In this document: positions 24,758 through 32,998 of the stretch, one piece after another
Position numbering within the stretch: position 1 is the stretch's first letter
Layout of the letters: every line of letters begins with the position of its first letter
Assembly: GCA_021777355.1 (NCBI GenBank)
Contig: JAJYDO010000010.1
Span: 1 to 48,571, forward strand
Direction: 5' to 3'
Source of the DNA: Actinomycetes bacterium
GTDB taxonomy: Bacteria; Actinomycetota; Acidimicrobiia; Acidimicrobiales; JABEUL01
Length of the DNA: 48,571 bases
Notes under the pieces: generated by a model
The model's input: only the letters and a program-made list of their open reading frames with translations
Told to the model about the DNA's origin: nothing
The model's database searches: none
Position numbers and translations under genes: made by a program

Positions 24758-25897
24758 ATGGCAAATCTTATGTTTAAGGAAATAGAGCTGGTTGATACAG
24801 CTATTTCTTGGCTGCAAAGTCGATTGCCTGATGACTGGAAAGTGGGACGGCAAAATAGACATTTTGAAAGAACAAGCAGTTTAAATCCGCCTTCTGAACT
24901 AAATTCTGCCATTGAAATACAGGCAAACGACAACTACGTTAAAACAATTGCTATCGATGTGCGGTTGTCATTTACTCCTCGTGACGCGGAGAATTTGGCC
25001 TCTAGAAACAAGTGGACAATCGAACGCCTGGCTGAAGACATTTCCGTACTTGTCGTTACTCCATGGTTGAGTGAACGGACCCAAGATCTTCTTTTCAAAT
25101 ATGGAATCAATTACCTTGATATGGCGGGAAATGCGTTAATTAAATTAGACAACCCAGCACTATTTCTCCAAACACAAGGTGCCAAGCGTAACCCTAAACC
25201 AACTCCTCGAGGTTTAGCGAAAGTTAGAGGGCCCAAGGCTGGAAGATTGATCCGACTATTAGTGGACATTAGTCCTCCCTACGGAGTTGGCGAGATTGCA
25301 AATTTCACTAAAATTGGAGCGGGATACATTTCACGATTGCTCGACTCGCTAGATCGTGAAGCGCTTGTTGAACGAGGAAAAGGTGGCCGCGTTGAAAATG
25401 TTGCGATAAAAGGGCTACTCGAGAAATGGGCTGAATCTTATGAGATCTTTAGAAGCAATAATTCGTCGTATTTTGTTTCTCCAACTGGTCCAGAAGGAAC
25501 ACTCAACCTTTTATCTAGCTTACCTGCCGACAAATTAGTAGCCGTCACTGGTTCCTTCGCAGCTGTTCGTATCGCGCCTGTAGCGGCTCCGACGATACTC
25601 GCCTTATACTGCCAAGACATTTCGGCTGTAGCGCAAGCAACCGATTTGTTGCCAGCTGACCGCGGCGCAAACGTGGTGCTTTTGAATCCGTTTGATCGTG
25701 TTGTCTATGAGCGAACAGCGGTAGGGAATACTAACATTCACTATGTAGCGCCATCCCAGGCAGCTGTAGATTGTCTAACTGGCAATGGGCGAATGCCATC
25801 GGAAGGCACAGCCCTGATCGACTGGATGGTTGAAAATGAATCTGCATGGCGATTGAGTTCCTTGTCCGCAGCGAAAGGATTAGCTAGTGAAACTTGA
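24758..25897 (+). CDS. AbiEi-like antitoxin / winged-helix regulator
   Basis: This is a predicted partner and transcriptional repressor of the downstream nucleotidyltransferase. Residues about 50-140 contain IEIQANDNYVKTIAIDVRL, ISVLVVTPWLSERTQDLL and GINYLDMAGNALI. The last is a segment I associate with a family of nuclease-like/wHTH proteins paired with AbiEii-type toxins. Residues 161-214 form a winged helix (VGEIANFTKIGAGYISRLLDSL, then a basic wing GKGGRVENV). The C-terminal 150 residues are unassigned. At 379 residues it is longer than classic AbiEi (about 200-300). It overlaps the next gene by 11 bases. The antitoxin role is an inference from pairing. Confidence 0.7.
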   Translation: MANLMFKEIELVDTAISWLQSRLPDDWKVGRQNRHFERTSSLNPPSELNSAIEIQANDNYVKTIAIDVRLSFTPRDAENLASRNKWTIERLAEDISVLVVTPWLSERTQDLLFKYGINYLDMAGNALIKLDNPALFLQTQGAKRNPKPTPRGLAKVRGPKAGRLIRLLVDISPPYGVGEIANFTKIGAGYISRLLDSLDREALVERGKGGRVENVAIKGLLEKWAESYEIFRSNNSSYFVSPTGPEGTLNLLSSLPADKLVAVTGSFAAVRIAPVAAPTILALYCQDISAVAQATDLLPADRGANVVLLNPFDRVVYERTAVGNTNIHYVAPSQAAVDCLTGNGRMPSEGTALIDWMVENESAWRLSSLSAAKGLASET

Positions 25898-26720
25898 TCC
25901 ACGTTACATTGCGGCACGGAAAATTTTACTTGACGCACTTTTTGCCCTGGCTCCACATGGACATGCAATCATTCTTTGTGGAGCTCAAGCAATATATCTA
26001 CATACAGGTGAAGGAGATCTCGCTATTGCACCTTTTACCACTGACGGTGACCTTGCAATAAATCCTTCACTACTTAACGACCTGCCCCACCTGGAAGAAG
26101 CGATGAGGGCCGCAAATTTTGAATTGCAATCCGGGGATCGGTTCCAGCCTGGAATATGGATGGCACCAGCCGAAGTTGACGGAGCCCAAATAATGATTCC
26201 AGTCGATCTTATAGTTCCTGATGGAGTAGCTCAGTCCGGTGGAAGGCGTGGAGCCCGCCTTGGCGTACATGGCAATCGTGCAGCTCGAAGAACAGTCGGT
26301 CTTGAAGCAGCACTATTAGATCATTTGCCGATGAAGGTTGAGTCCCTTGATCCTTTGGACAGAAGATCAATACTTGTCGAAGTTGCAGGGATACCAGCAC
26401 TCTTAGTTGCCAAAGCACACAAGATCAAGGATCGTATCGATGGGGCTAAGGCCAGTCGCGTATTGGATAAGGATGCCGCAGACATATTTCGCATGATGCA
26501 GAGAAGTGACCCTACAGCCATTTCATCTGTATTAAGAAAATTAGCTGGAAGCCCTTCGGCTGGTGAAATAACAGTTGATGCTATCAGCATTCTTGTCGAC
26601 TTATTCGGGAGGCGAGGCGCTTTGGGAATTCTAATGGCATCTCGTGCACTCTTCCCAGCATTTGAAACTGACACTATCGAAATTATTTGCATGTCATTCA
26701 TATCGAATTTACAGAAATAA
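25887..26720 (+). CDS. AbiEii-like nucleotidyltransferase (putative toxin)
   Basis: This is a predicted nucleotidyltransferase of the AbiEii/MNT type, the toxin component of type IV-like toxin-antitoxin or phage-abortive systems. The N-terminal core has CGAQAIYLHTG (the G-[GA]-x-A position) and TTDGDLAI with Asp53 and Asp55 as metal ligands. IPVDLIVPD supplies the third acid, Asp107. AKAHKIKDRI and LDKDAADIFRMM are the following helix motifs found in this superfamily. GTG start within the end of the AbiEi-like gene suggests coupling. A mutated duplicate of bases 25922-25978 lies downstream at 27067-27123. Enzyme activity on tRNA or other targets is not deducible here. Confidence 0.72.
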   Translation: MKLDPRYIAARKILLDALFALAPHGHAIILCGAQAIYLHTGEGDLAIAPFTTDGDLAINPSLLNDLPHLEEAMRAANFELQSGDRFQPGIWMAPAEVDGAQIMIPVDLIVPDGVAQSGGRRGARLGVHGNRAARRTVGLEAALLDHLPMKVESLDPLDRRSILVEVAGIPALLVAKAHKIKDRIDGAKASRVLDKDAADIFRMMQRSDPTAISSVLRKLAGSPSAGEITVDAISILVDLFGRRGALGILMASRALFPAFETDTIEIICMSFISNLQK

Positions 26721-26979
26721 GCCGGGTACATTCATGATTTGGGAAGTTTAGGCAGCCAAGCGCAATAATAATTTGTAGCTAAAGTAATGCAGACATGCCA
26801 ACATTCTCTGCAAATCTCAAGCAAGTATTATGCCTAAGAAAGAAAGTGGTTTGATTTCCACACCCTAAATCATTGATAGTTACTCGGCGGTAAATTTATA
26901 GCAGTCGTAGTGCGACGGATCAAATCCCTTAGTTTCCAAGTGAATTAAAGCACTCGCGAATTTCGATTATCGAAACTAC
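26721..26979. other. Non-coding stretch after the AbiE-like pair
   Basis: No gene is seen. It contains GCAATAATA (26762-26770), nearly the reverse complement of the CTATTATTGC motif at both island promoters, and the palindrome TTTCGAT-T-ATCGAAA (26961-26975) just before the second leader copy. It is probably decayed intergenic material of the island. Confidence 0.4.
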
Positions 26980-27072
26980 TTTTAGCTCAGCGCATTAAAA
27001 CTGACCCTCCATCCAAGCATGTCTTCTACACCTTTTTTTGGCCTCTCCTCTCATTTTTCAATGGATAATTTT
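26980..27072 (+). repeat. Imperfect direct repeat, copy B (decayed leader)
   Basis: This matches copy A at 24411-24536: CAGCG, TTAAAAC(C/T)GACCCTCC, (T/C)CAAGCAT, TTCTACA, CTCCTC and TCATTTTTC in the same order. In copy A this leads to the AbiEi-like gene. Here it runs at AATTTTAC directly into a piece of the toxin gene, so the antitoxin gene of this copy is gone. Confidence 0.6.
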
Positions 27073-27123
27073 ACCGGACGTACTTTTTGCGCTGGCTCCA
27101 CATGGACATGCGATCATTCTCTG
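27067..27123 (+). pseudogene. Remnant of a second AbiEii-like toxin gene
   Basis: Bases 27067-27123 match 25922-25978 of the intact toxin gene at 51 of 57 positions by my hand alignment, including a 19-base identical run starting CTGGCTCCACATGGACATG. The match covers roughly codons 13-31 only and is out of any useful open frame. The junction with the leader repeat falls on AATTTT, present in both parents, which suggests a microhomology deletion between leader and toxin of a former tandem copy. It ends just before the palindrome AGTTTGCT-A-AGCAAACT (27124-27140). Confidence 0.7.
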
Positions 27124-27140
27124 AGTTTGCTAAGCAAACT
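27124..27140. other. Palindrome at the end of the toxin-gene remnant
   Basis: AGTTTGCT and AGCAAACT pair perfectly around one A. It sits exactly where similarity to the intact toxin gene ends. No T-run is present, so it is probably not a terminator. It may mark the boundary of the rearranged segment. Confidence 0.4.
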
Positions 27141-27315
27141 ACTTTGAAGATGATTAAGCTGACCGCACGCGACTGCCCATCCGATACATTTATAAAAGCC
27201 GAGAGAGTATCGATGACAAGTGAAGGTATCTATTGTCTCCAAATATCCGAAGCGGCCTGAGTGAATTTTGTGACGAGATTTCGAACTTAATCTAACTTGG
27301 AAAAACATCTTAATT

Positions 27316-27981
27316 CTAAGGGAGTAAACCAACAACAGTTTTGTAACAGTATCCATCGAGGGGCATTGAAAGTGCAATGACTATAAGCTTTGGCTTCCAT
27401 CCAAGAACTTGGTATAGATGTTTTCCACCCATTCTGGTGGCTCCGTTTGCTTTAACGGTCGATGAAATCCGCGGATCAACTACAGGCAGTTCCTCCACGG
27501 TCCGACCCATCCCAAATCTGACCCACACACTCCCGTCTTTTCTCGAGAGCATTAGAGGACCTCGATCAGGTGCAACAATAGTCACCGATGGATGGTTTCC
27601 AGATAGTGTCCAGTAGCTTGCAGCCGGCCCCCTAAAGCCAAGCAAAGGCAAACTTTTTGGAGCCAAAAGTGGTCTTATTATCCGGTGTGCTCTCCTTCGT
27701 CTTACCCTTTTGCCGGTCAGGTTTACATTTCCTTCCAAGCGGACGGCTTCTGGCCTACTGGGGTCCTTGGGTTCTGAAACCGGTCTTTTATTAGCTTCAA
27801 CAAGTTCGTATGAACCACACATAGCTTGGATTGAATCGGGAAGTACCGAGCGAATCAATACTCCTGATGCCATGTCAATTGCTATGCACTCACCCGGACC
27901 CGCCACAAGGATGCACAGCTTTTCACCAGATCTCTTGCGTTGGTGGGTTCTTGGATTTTCTACTTTTTGCAGCGTGCTCAT
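27316..27981 (-). CDS. Hypothetical protein downstream of the YyaL-like gene
   Basis: The 221-residue protein is basic, with the tract GKRVRRRRAHRIIRPLL in the middle. It has no signal peptide or clear membrane helix. Phrases such as ILVAGPGECIAIDMASG, TIVAPDRGPLMLSRKDGSVWVRFGMG and YQVLGWKPKLIVIAL suggest a beta-rich fold. I do not recognise a family. It starts 9 bases after the YyaL-like gene ends on the same strand, which supports it being real and co-transcribed. To its left is the decayed accessory island. Confidence 0.6.
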   Translation of the reverse strand: MSTLQKVENPRTHQRKRSGEKLCILVAGPGECIAIDMASGVLIRSVLPDSIQAMCGSYELVEANKRPVSEPKDPSRPEAVRLEGNVNLTGKRVRRRRAHRIIRPLLAPKSLPLLGFRGPAASYWTLSGNHPSVTIVAPDRGPLMLSRKDGSVWVRFGMGRTVEELPVVDPRISSTVKANGATRMGGKHLYQVLGWKPKLIVIALSMPLDGYCYKTVVGLLP

Positions 27982-27990
27982 CTTAACTAC

Positions 27991-30048
27991 TTAGATTTGC
28001 GCTCTCGGCACAGCTTTAAGCCTACCAAGTGCAATTAGCTGCGATAAAAAGGTCTCTTCGTCTCTGGATGGGAGATCGCATGTGCCATCATGGCAAACAT
28101 AGGCAAATCCAGGCACCCTCTCCTTTAATAATGGGGTGGATTTTGAATCTCCGCCCAATAGGATAATGGCATTTGGAATGAAAACCCCCCTGAGGACTTG
28201 TGTGAAATTGCCTTCGCCACCTGGAATTACTATTTCAATTGAGCCATTTGTGGCCATATCATTTGCAATGAGCAACTGGCAAAAAGCACTTGGGCTTTCG
28301 TTGACAATTTGTGAATAGGGCCTAATTAGCTTGACTGCCAATTCCCTGAGATCTGCTTTCCCGGTTATCTGATAAAGCCTTAAAAGCGCACTTGATGCAA
28401 TTGAATTTGCAGAAGGCGTTACATTGTCAAAGTAATCATTAACATTGCCAACAAGTAGTGTCTCAGATATTGAGGCAAGTTTGAGTGAGTTCGAAACCGG
28501 GTCATAGTAATTGAACTCTAAGTACTTAGAGGCATCAAGCGCTTCTTCTAGCCACAGATCTTCTCCAGTTGACTCGTAAAGCCTTGTCATTGCATCGATT
28601 AGCCAAGCAATGTCAGCTGATGTGGCTACTGACTGTGACAGTATTCCTCCCCTGGACGCTCTTAGCCACTTGCCACTTTTATCTCTTAGGTTATCTAATA
28701 AGAACTTCCCGGTTTTGATAGCTAAATCCGACCAGGCTTTATTTCCAAGAGAAATCGAGCATTGGCACAGTGCGCTGATCCACATGGCGTTCCACTCTAA
28801 AATTGACTTGTCATCAATCCCGGGTTGAGGTCTCTTTGAAGCCGCGGCTTTCATTTTGGCCTTTGCCAATAGGATCTCTTCGGGAATAGGAAAAAGAGGT
28901 TCCGTATTTGGCCGGCGCAACACATTCGTGTTCTCGAAGTTGCCCTTTTTCGAAATTGACCAGAACTTGCATACCGTCGAAGTTAAGTCCGGGTCATTTA
29001 GAATTGCTTTGACCTCATCTTCACGCCAGGTATAAGTAGCGCCTTCTACTCCATTAGTGTCAGCGTCAAGAGAGGCTGCAATTCCACCTGATTCTTGCAA
29101 AAGATTGTCTGAGACAAAAGAAATAGTTTCTTCAATTACGTATAAGTATTTTTCCTGGCCGGTTAAGAGATAGCCGTGCAAGTAAATTGGAAGAAGCATT
29201 GCCTGGTCGTATAACATTTTTTCAAAATGCGGGACACTCCAGGTCTCATCAACGCAGTATCTGAAAAAGCCTCCGTTAATATGGTCAAACAATCCCCCAG
29301 AACTCATTGCATCCAATGCATGCAAGCCAAAGTTTAAAACAGCGGGATCTTTTCTGGTACTTCCGATGCGCAGGCAGAGCTCGACCTGCAGGGCCATTGG
29401 GAACTTGGGTCCGTTTCCAAATCCTCCATATTTGAGATCGACCTGGGATGTTAATCTCTTGGACAACGTTTCGTAGATATCATCTTTGATTCCTGTTTCA
29501 CTTGCTATTTCTCCTAGTTCAAAGTGAAGCGAGGGCATTTCTGGGATTTGGGTTCTCCTGGCAATAGCCTTTCCCAGTGATTGTGCCTCCCGGAGAAGCT
29601 CTTCTTTTTTGTTTTCCCATGCGGAGTGAATTGCTTCTATTACCTGGAAAAAAGAGGGCATGCCGCCCCTTGGCTTATTTGGAAAGTAAGTTCCTGCGTA
29701 AAAAGGCGACCCATCCGGAAGGGCAAATATTGTGAGCGGCCACCCTCCATGTCCGTTCATGGCCAAAGCTGCTTCCATATAAAGCGCATCGACTTGGGGA
29801 TACTCTTCTCGATCGATTTTGATATTTACAAAATATTGGTTCATCAACTTGGCCGTGCCATTATCTTCAAAGGATTCATGGGCCATTACGTGGCACCAGT
29901 GGCAGGCCGAGTATCCAATTGAGATTAAAACGGGCACGTCTCTTTCTTTTGCCTCCAATAGAGCATCTTGTCCCCAAAGGCGCCACTCAACAGGGTTGTC
30001 GGCGTGCTGAAGGAGGTATGGACTGATGGCTAAGTGAAGCTGATTCAT
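27991..30048 (-). CDS. YyaL/DUF255 thioredoxin-domain protein (spermatogenesis-associated protein 20 family)
   Basis: The 685 residues match the family length. The N-terminal thioredoxin-like domain starts [18 protein letters not shown] and has the CHWC pair (49-52) in [14 protein letters not shown], then [13 protein letters not shown] and [20 protein letters not shown]. The remainder is an (alpha/alpha)6 glycosidase-like barrel with [27 protein letters not shown] and [10 protein letters not shown]. The family is conserved from bacteria to mammals, but its reaction is not established. It is probably cytoplasmic, with no signal peptide seen. It diverges from the SDR gene with 55 bases between starts. 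Confidence 0.92.
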   Translation of the reverse strand: MNQLHLAISPYLLQHADNPVEWRLWGQDALLEAKERDVPVLISIGYSACHWCHVMAHESFEDNGTAKLMNQYFVNIKIDREEYPQVDALYMEAALAMNGHGGWPLTIFALPDGSPFYAGTYFPNKPRGGMPSFFQVIEAIHSAWENKKEELLREAQSLGKAIARRTQIPEMPSLHFELGEIASETGIKDDIYETLSKRLTSQVDLKYGGFGNGPKFPMALQVELCLRIGSTRKDPAVLNFGLHALDAMSSGGLFDHINGGFFRYCVDETWSVPHFEKMLYDQAMLLPIYLHGYLLTGQEKYLYVIEETISFVSDNLLQESGGIAASLDADTNGVEGATYTWREDEVKAILNDPDLTSTVCKFWSISKKGNFENTNVLRRPNTEPLFPIPEEILLAKAKMKAAASKRPQPGIDDKSILEWNAMWISALCQCSISLGNKAWSDLAIKTGKFLLDNLRDKSGKWLRASRGGILSQSVATSADIAWLIDAMTRLYESTGEDLWLEEALDASKYLEFNYYDPVSNSLKLASISETLLVGNVNDYFDNVTPSANSIASSALLRLYQITGKADLRELAVKLIRPYSQIVNESPSAFCQLLIANDMATNGSIEIVIPGGEGNFTQVLRGVFIPNAIILLGGDSKSTPLLKERVPGFAYVCHDGTCDLPSRDEETFLSQLIALGRLKAVPRAQI

Positions 30049-30103
30049 AATATTGATACAAAATGCCTAGTTTGGAGAGACTTATCCTCTAGGGTAGTCC
30101 TAT

Positions 30104-30871
30104 ATGGACATACGATTAGACGGCAAAGTTGGGCTTGTGACAGGTGGATCAAGAGGAATTGGCTTAGAAATAGCCAAACTCATGGTTGAATCCGGGGCCA
30201 AGGTTATGATTGTTTCCCGGAAGCTAGACTCTCTCAAACAAGCTGCTCAAGAGATCGATCCAACAGGCGAGTCGGTGGCCACTTTTGCTGCTAATACCGG
30301 GGACCCCGAGGCAGGCAGGGCAGCGGTTGAAGCTGTTCTCGAGAGATTTTCCTCGCTTGACCTATTGGTGAACAACGCGGCTACCAACCCTTACTTCGGC
30401 CAGTTAATGGATATTGACGAATCAAGGGCATCGAAGACCGTTCAAGTAAATCAAGAAGGAGTTCTTGCTTGGACACAGGCCTGCTGGCACGGTTTTATGA
30501 GGGATAATGGGGGCGTAGTTCTCAACATGGCCTCAGTTGGCGGGCTTTCTGTCGAGTGGGGAATTGGTTATTACAACGTGACTAAAGCGGCAGTTATCCA
30601 TATGACACAGCAGATGGCAGGGGAGATGGGGCCCAAAGTTCGAGTCAATGCAATAGCTCCAGGACTAGTGCGCACCGCATTTGCCAAAGCTCTATGGGAA
30701 ACCAACGAAGAAGCGGTTGCAAAAAGACTTCCACTTAGGAGAATTGGCGAACCCTCAGATATTGCCAAGACAGCGGTATTTCTGTTAAGTGATGCCTCGG
30801 GATGGACAACCGGTGCAACTTTTGTGGTTGACGGAGGTGCGCTTGTGGTTCCTTCAGGTGGAATTACCTAG
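30104..30871 (+). CDS. Short-chain dehydrogenase/reductase (SDR)
   Basis: This is a classical SDR oxidoreductase of 255 residues using NAD(P)H. The cofactor motif TGGSRGIG is at 13-20, NNAATNP is the NNAG-type strand, LNMASVGG carries the catalytic Ser, and YNVTK gives Tyr157 and Lys161. IAPGLVRTAF and the C-terminal TGATFVVDGGALV complete the family pattern. The substrate cannot be deduced; FabG-like or secondary alcohol dehydrogenases look similar. It converges on the PHP gene with a 4-base overlap. Confidence 0.92.
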   Translation: MDIRLDGKVGLVTGGSRGIGLEIAKLMVESGAKVMIVSRKLDSLKQAAQEIDPTGESVATFAANTGDPEAGRAAVEAVLERFSSLDLLVNNAATNPYFGQLMDIDESRASKTVQVNQEGVLAWTQACWHGFMRDNGGVVLNMASVGGLSVEWGIGYYNVTKAAVIHMTQQMAGEMGPKVRVNAIAPGLVRTAFAKALWETNEEAVAKRLPLRRIGEPSDIAKTAVFLLSDASGWTTGATFVVDGGALVVPSGGIT

Positions 30872-31596
30872 TTTTTAGTTGAAGGCACGACTCTTGGGCT
30901 CCAGATTCGAGGAGGATCAAAGAAATGTCCTACAATTCTTCCTTGACTGAGATTTTCCAAGAAACTTTGTGCATTTTCGAATTTGGGCATTTCCACGTAA
31001 CTTGCTCCGAAGGCCTGGGGCACATGGGCATCGCTTCCTGATACTCGACCTAGGGAGAATTCGGAGGCAACTTTATAAGCCTTTTGTCTGGCAGAAGCCA
31101 ATGAAGATTTGGAATTTAAGACTTCGATTACATCCACTAGCTCCATAGCCACAAGCGAGTAAAGTTCACGATCACTTAAGGCATGCCTCATGGGATCAAA
31201 CGGGTGAGGAATTGAGACAAGTCCGCCCTGATTCCTTATTTCGACGGCGCAGTCCATGGGAGATAGACCAGGCGGGATACGCTCTTTGAGAAAAAGGCCA
31301 ATCACTTCTCCGGCACTTGTTTTACACTCTTGCCCGACAATTACTTTTATATCGCAACTTTCCCGAAGTTTCTCTGCTCCTTTTATTGTGCCGTGGTCGG
31401 TTATGCAGATCACATCGAGTTTGCTTGCCAGGACGTAGTTTTCAATTTCCTCGAGAGTGGTTGTTGAATCGCCTGAGTACATCGTGTGGCTATGGCAGTC
31501 AACTCTAAAGGAATTGCCAGCTTTAGGCTCGCTTAGGTGCGGGTGGAAAGCCTTGAGCTCCAATTCGAGCTGAAAAATGGAAGGAACCTCAGGCAC
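30868..31596 (-). CDS. PHP-domain phosphoesterase
   Basis: This is a predicted metal-dependent phosphoesterase of 242 residues. Metal ligands are visible in the standard order: DCHSHTMYSGDS (motif I), ICITDHGTIKGAE (motif II), IVGQECKTSAGEV (motif III Glu), SIPHPFDPMRHA and SGSDAHVPQAFG (motif IV). Similar proteins include 3',5'-nucleoside bisphosphate phosphatases, but the substrate is not certain. The GTG start overlaps the end of tldE by 8 bases, so coupling with the TldD/TldE pair is likely. Confidence 0.87.
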   Translation of the reverse strand: MPEVPSIFQLELELKAFHPHLSEPKAGNSFRVDCHSHTMYSGDSTTTLEEIENYVLASKLDVICITDHGTIKGAEKLRESCDIKVIVGQECKTSAGEVIGLFLKERIPPGLSPMDCAVEIRNQGGLVSIPHPFDPMRHALSDRELYSLVAMELVDVIEVLNSKSSLASARQKAYKVASEFSLGRVSGSDAHVPQAFGASYVEMPKFENAQSFLENLSQGRIVGHFFDPPRIWSPRVVPSTKN

Positions 31597-32998
31597 CGCT
31601 TAGCGACATCGTTCCAATGGCAAGAGTCACACCGTTAGCCGATCCGGGGAGCCAGGTTGCATCGTTTCCTACTTCAACTACATCGAGAAGCATCTTCTGC
31701 AGAGTTGAGGCAATGGTGGCTTCCCTAACCGGGGTTGACAGGGAACCATTTTCAATGAGTACGCCTTCGGCGCCAACTGAGACATCGCCGCTTATGGGAT
31801 TTACTCCTGAATGCACACCCGTAATTGACTGGACGAGAATGCCCGAATCTATGCTTTTGACAATCTCTTCATTACTTTTATCCCCTGGAGCAAGCGTCAG
31901 CGCCCTGGGTCCCACTCCAGGAGTAGTGGCATATCCTCCCCTGATAGCAGAGCCCGTAGTTTGCGAGTTACATCTTCTGGCTGATTCTGATGAATGCAAA
32001 AAGCCCTGTAAAACTCCCTTTGAGATCAATGAAACCTTTCTACAAGCTATTCCTTCTGCATCTATTCGCTGAGCGCCGTAGGTTCTGGCATCCGTAGGAT
32101 CATCAACAAGGTCGAAAATTGAGCTCGCAACTTGCTCTCCGAGCCTATTTGCAAAAAGTGACCTTCCCTTGGCCAAAGCATCGCCGCTAAGAGGACCCGA
32201 AATAATTGAAAGGAAAGTGGCGCAAACCCTTGGTTCAAAAACTACAGTCAGATCTCTTGACGTTGGTTTTTTTGCTCCAAGAAGTCGAGTCGCATGTAAA
32301 ATCGCTTCACTCACTACGATTTCTCTGTCTAGTTCTTCAACTGACCTTGCCACATGTGAACCCCCGCCTGCATGACTGTCTTCTCCTTCTCCGGCTAAAG
32401 CGTAGGCGGCTAGATAACATGAAGTCCTTCTCGAACTAAGTTGAATACCTTCTGTTGTGGCAATTGCCGAGATATAAGCGCCGTCTCCGTAGTTAGCCTG
32501 TTCCACCATGCGGATTCTCTTATCTCTGCTTTGGAGTTCTCGATCAAGGTCTATAGCCATTGCGACCTTTGTGGCCATTGGAACCTCTAGGAGCTCTTCT
32601 CGAAACAAATTTAAATCTGCCGGTTTCACGCCGTCTGGAATTGCGAGCCCTACTGCTTCATCGGGAGTGGCATATCGAGTGTTGTCACGAGCGTTTTCAA
32701 GGGTATCTCTAATTGATTTTTCATCGGTCCTGCCACTCCATGCGAATCCGAGTTTCCCATCTTTAATCACGCGTATTCCAATTCCTTCGGATTCAGCACT
32801 TTCCAAGGTTTCGATTTCACATCTAAACGATCTGACCTCGTTGTCCCTGGACCAAAGCGCATAGGCTTCGATCTGCTCGCCCGGAGTGGCGCGCTCTCTT
32901 GTTGACTTAACAATTTTCAGCAGTCGGTCCTCAATTGCATCCGGGTCTAACGTGTTTGATCCAACTTGATTTTCCAAAGAAATATCTCCAGTGCTCAC
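31589..32998 (-). CDS. pmbA: TldE/PmbA family metalloprotease partner subunit
   Basis: TldE (PmbA) forms a heterodimer with TldD that degrades unfolded peptides and matures some ribosomal peptides. The open frame reaches back to 33052 inside tldD, but the GTG at 32998 overlaps the tldD stop as GTGA and is the better start (469 residues). Typical segments are GIGIRVIKDGKLGFAWSG, VFEPRVCATFLSIISGPLSGDALAKG, GGYATTPGVGPRALTLAPG and ITGVHSGVNPISGDVSVGAEG. As in other TldE, no HExxxH is present. It is encoded directly after tldD. Confidence 0.9.
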   Translation of the reverse strand: MSTGDISLENQVGSNTLDPDAIEDRLLKIVKSTRERATPGEQIEAYALWSRDNEVRSFRCEIETLESAESEGIGIRVIKDGKLGFAWSGRTDEKSIRDTLENARDNTRYATPDEAVGLAIPDGVKPADLNLFREELLEVPMATKVAMAIDLDRELQSRDKRIRMVEQANYGDGAYISAIATTEGIQLSSRRTSCYLAAYALAGEGEDSHAGGGSHVARSVEELDREIVVSEAILHATRLLGAKKPTSRDLTVVFEPRVCATFLSIISGPLSGDALAKGRSLFANRLGEQVASSIFDLVDDPTDARTYGAQRIDAEGIACRKVSLISKGVLQGFLHSSESARRCNSQTTGSAIRGGYATTPGVGPRALTLAPGDKSNEEIVKSIDSGILVQSITGVHSGVNPISGDVSVGAEGVLIENGSLSTPVREATIASTLQKMLLDVVEVGNDATWLPGSANGVTLAIGTMSLSGA

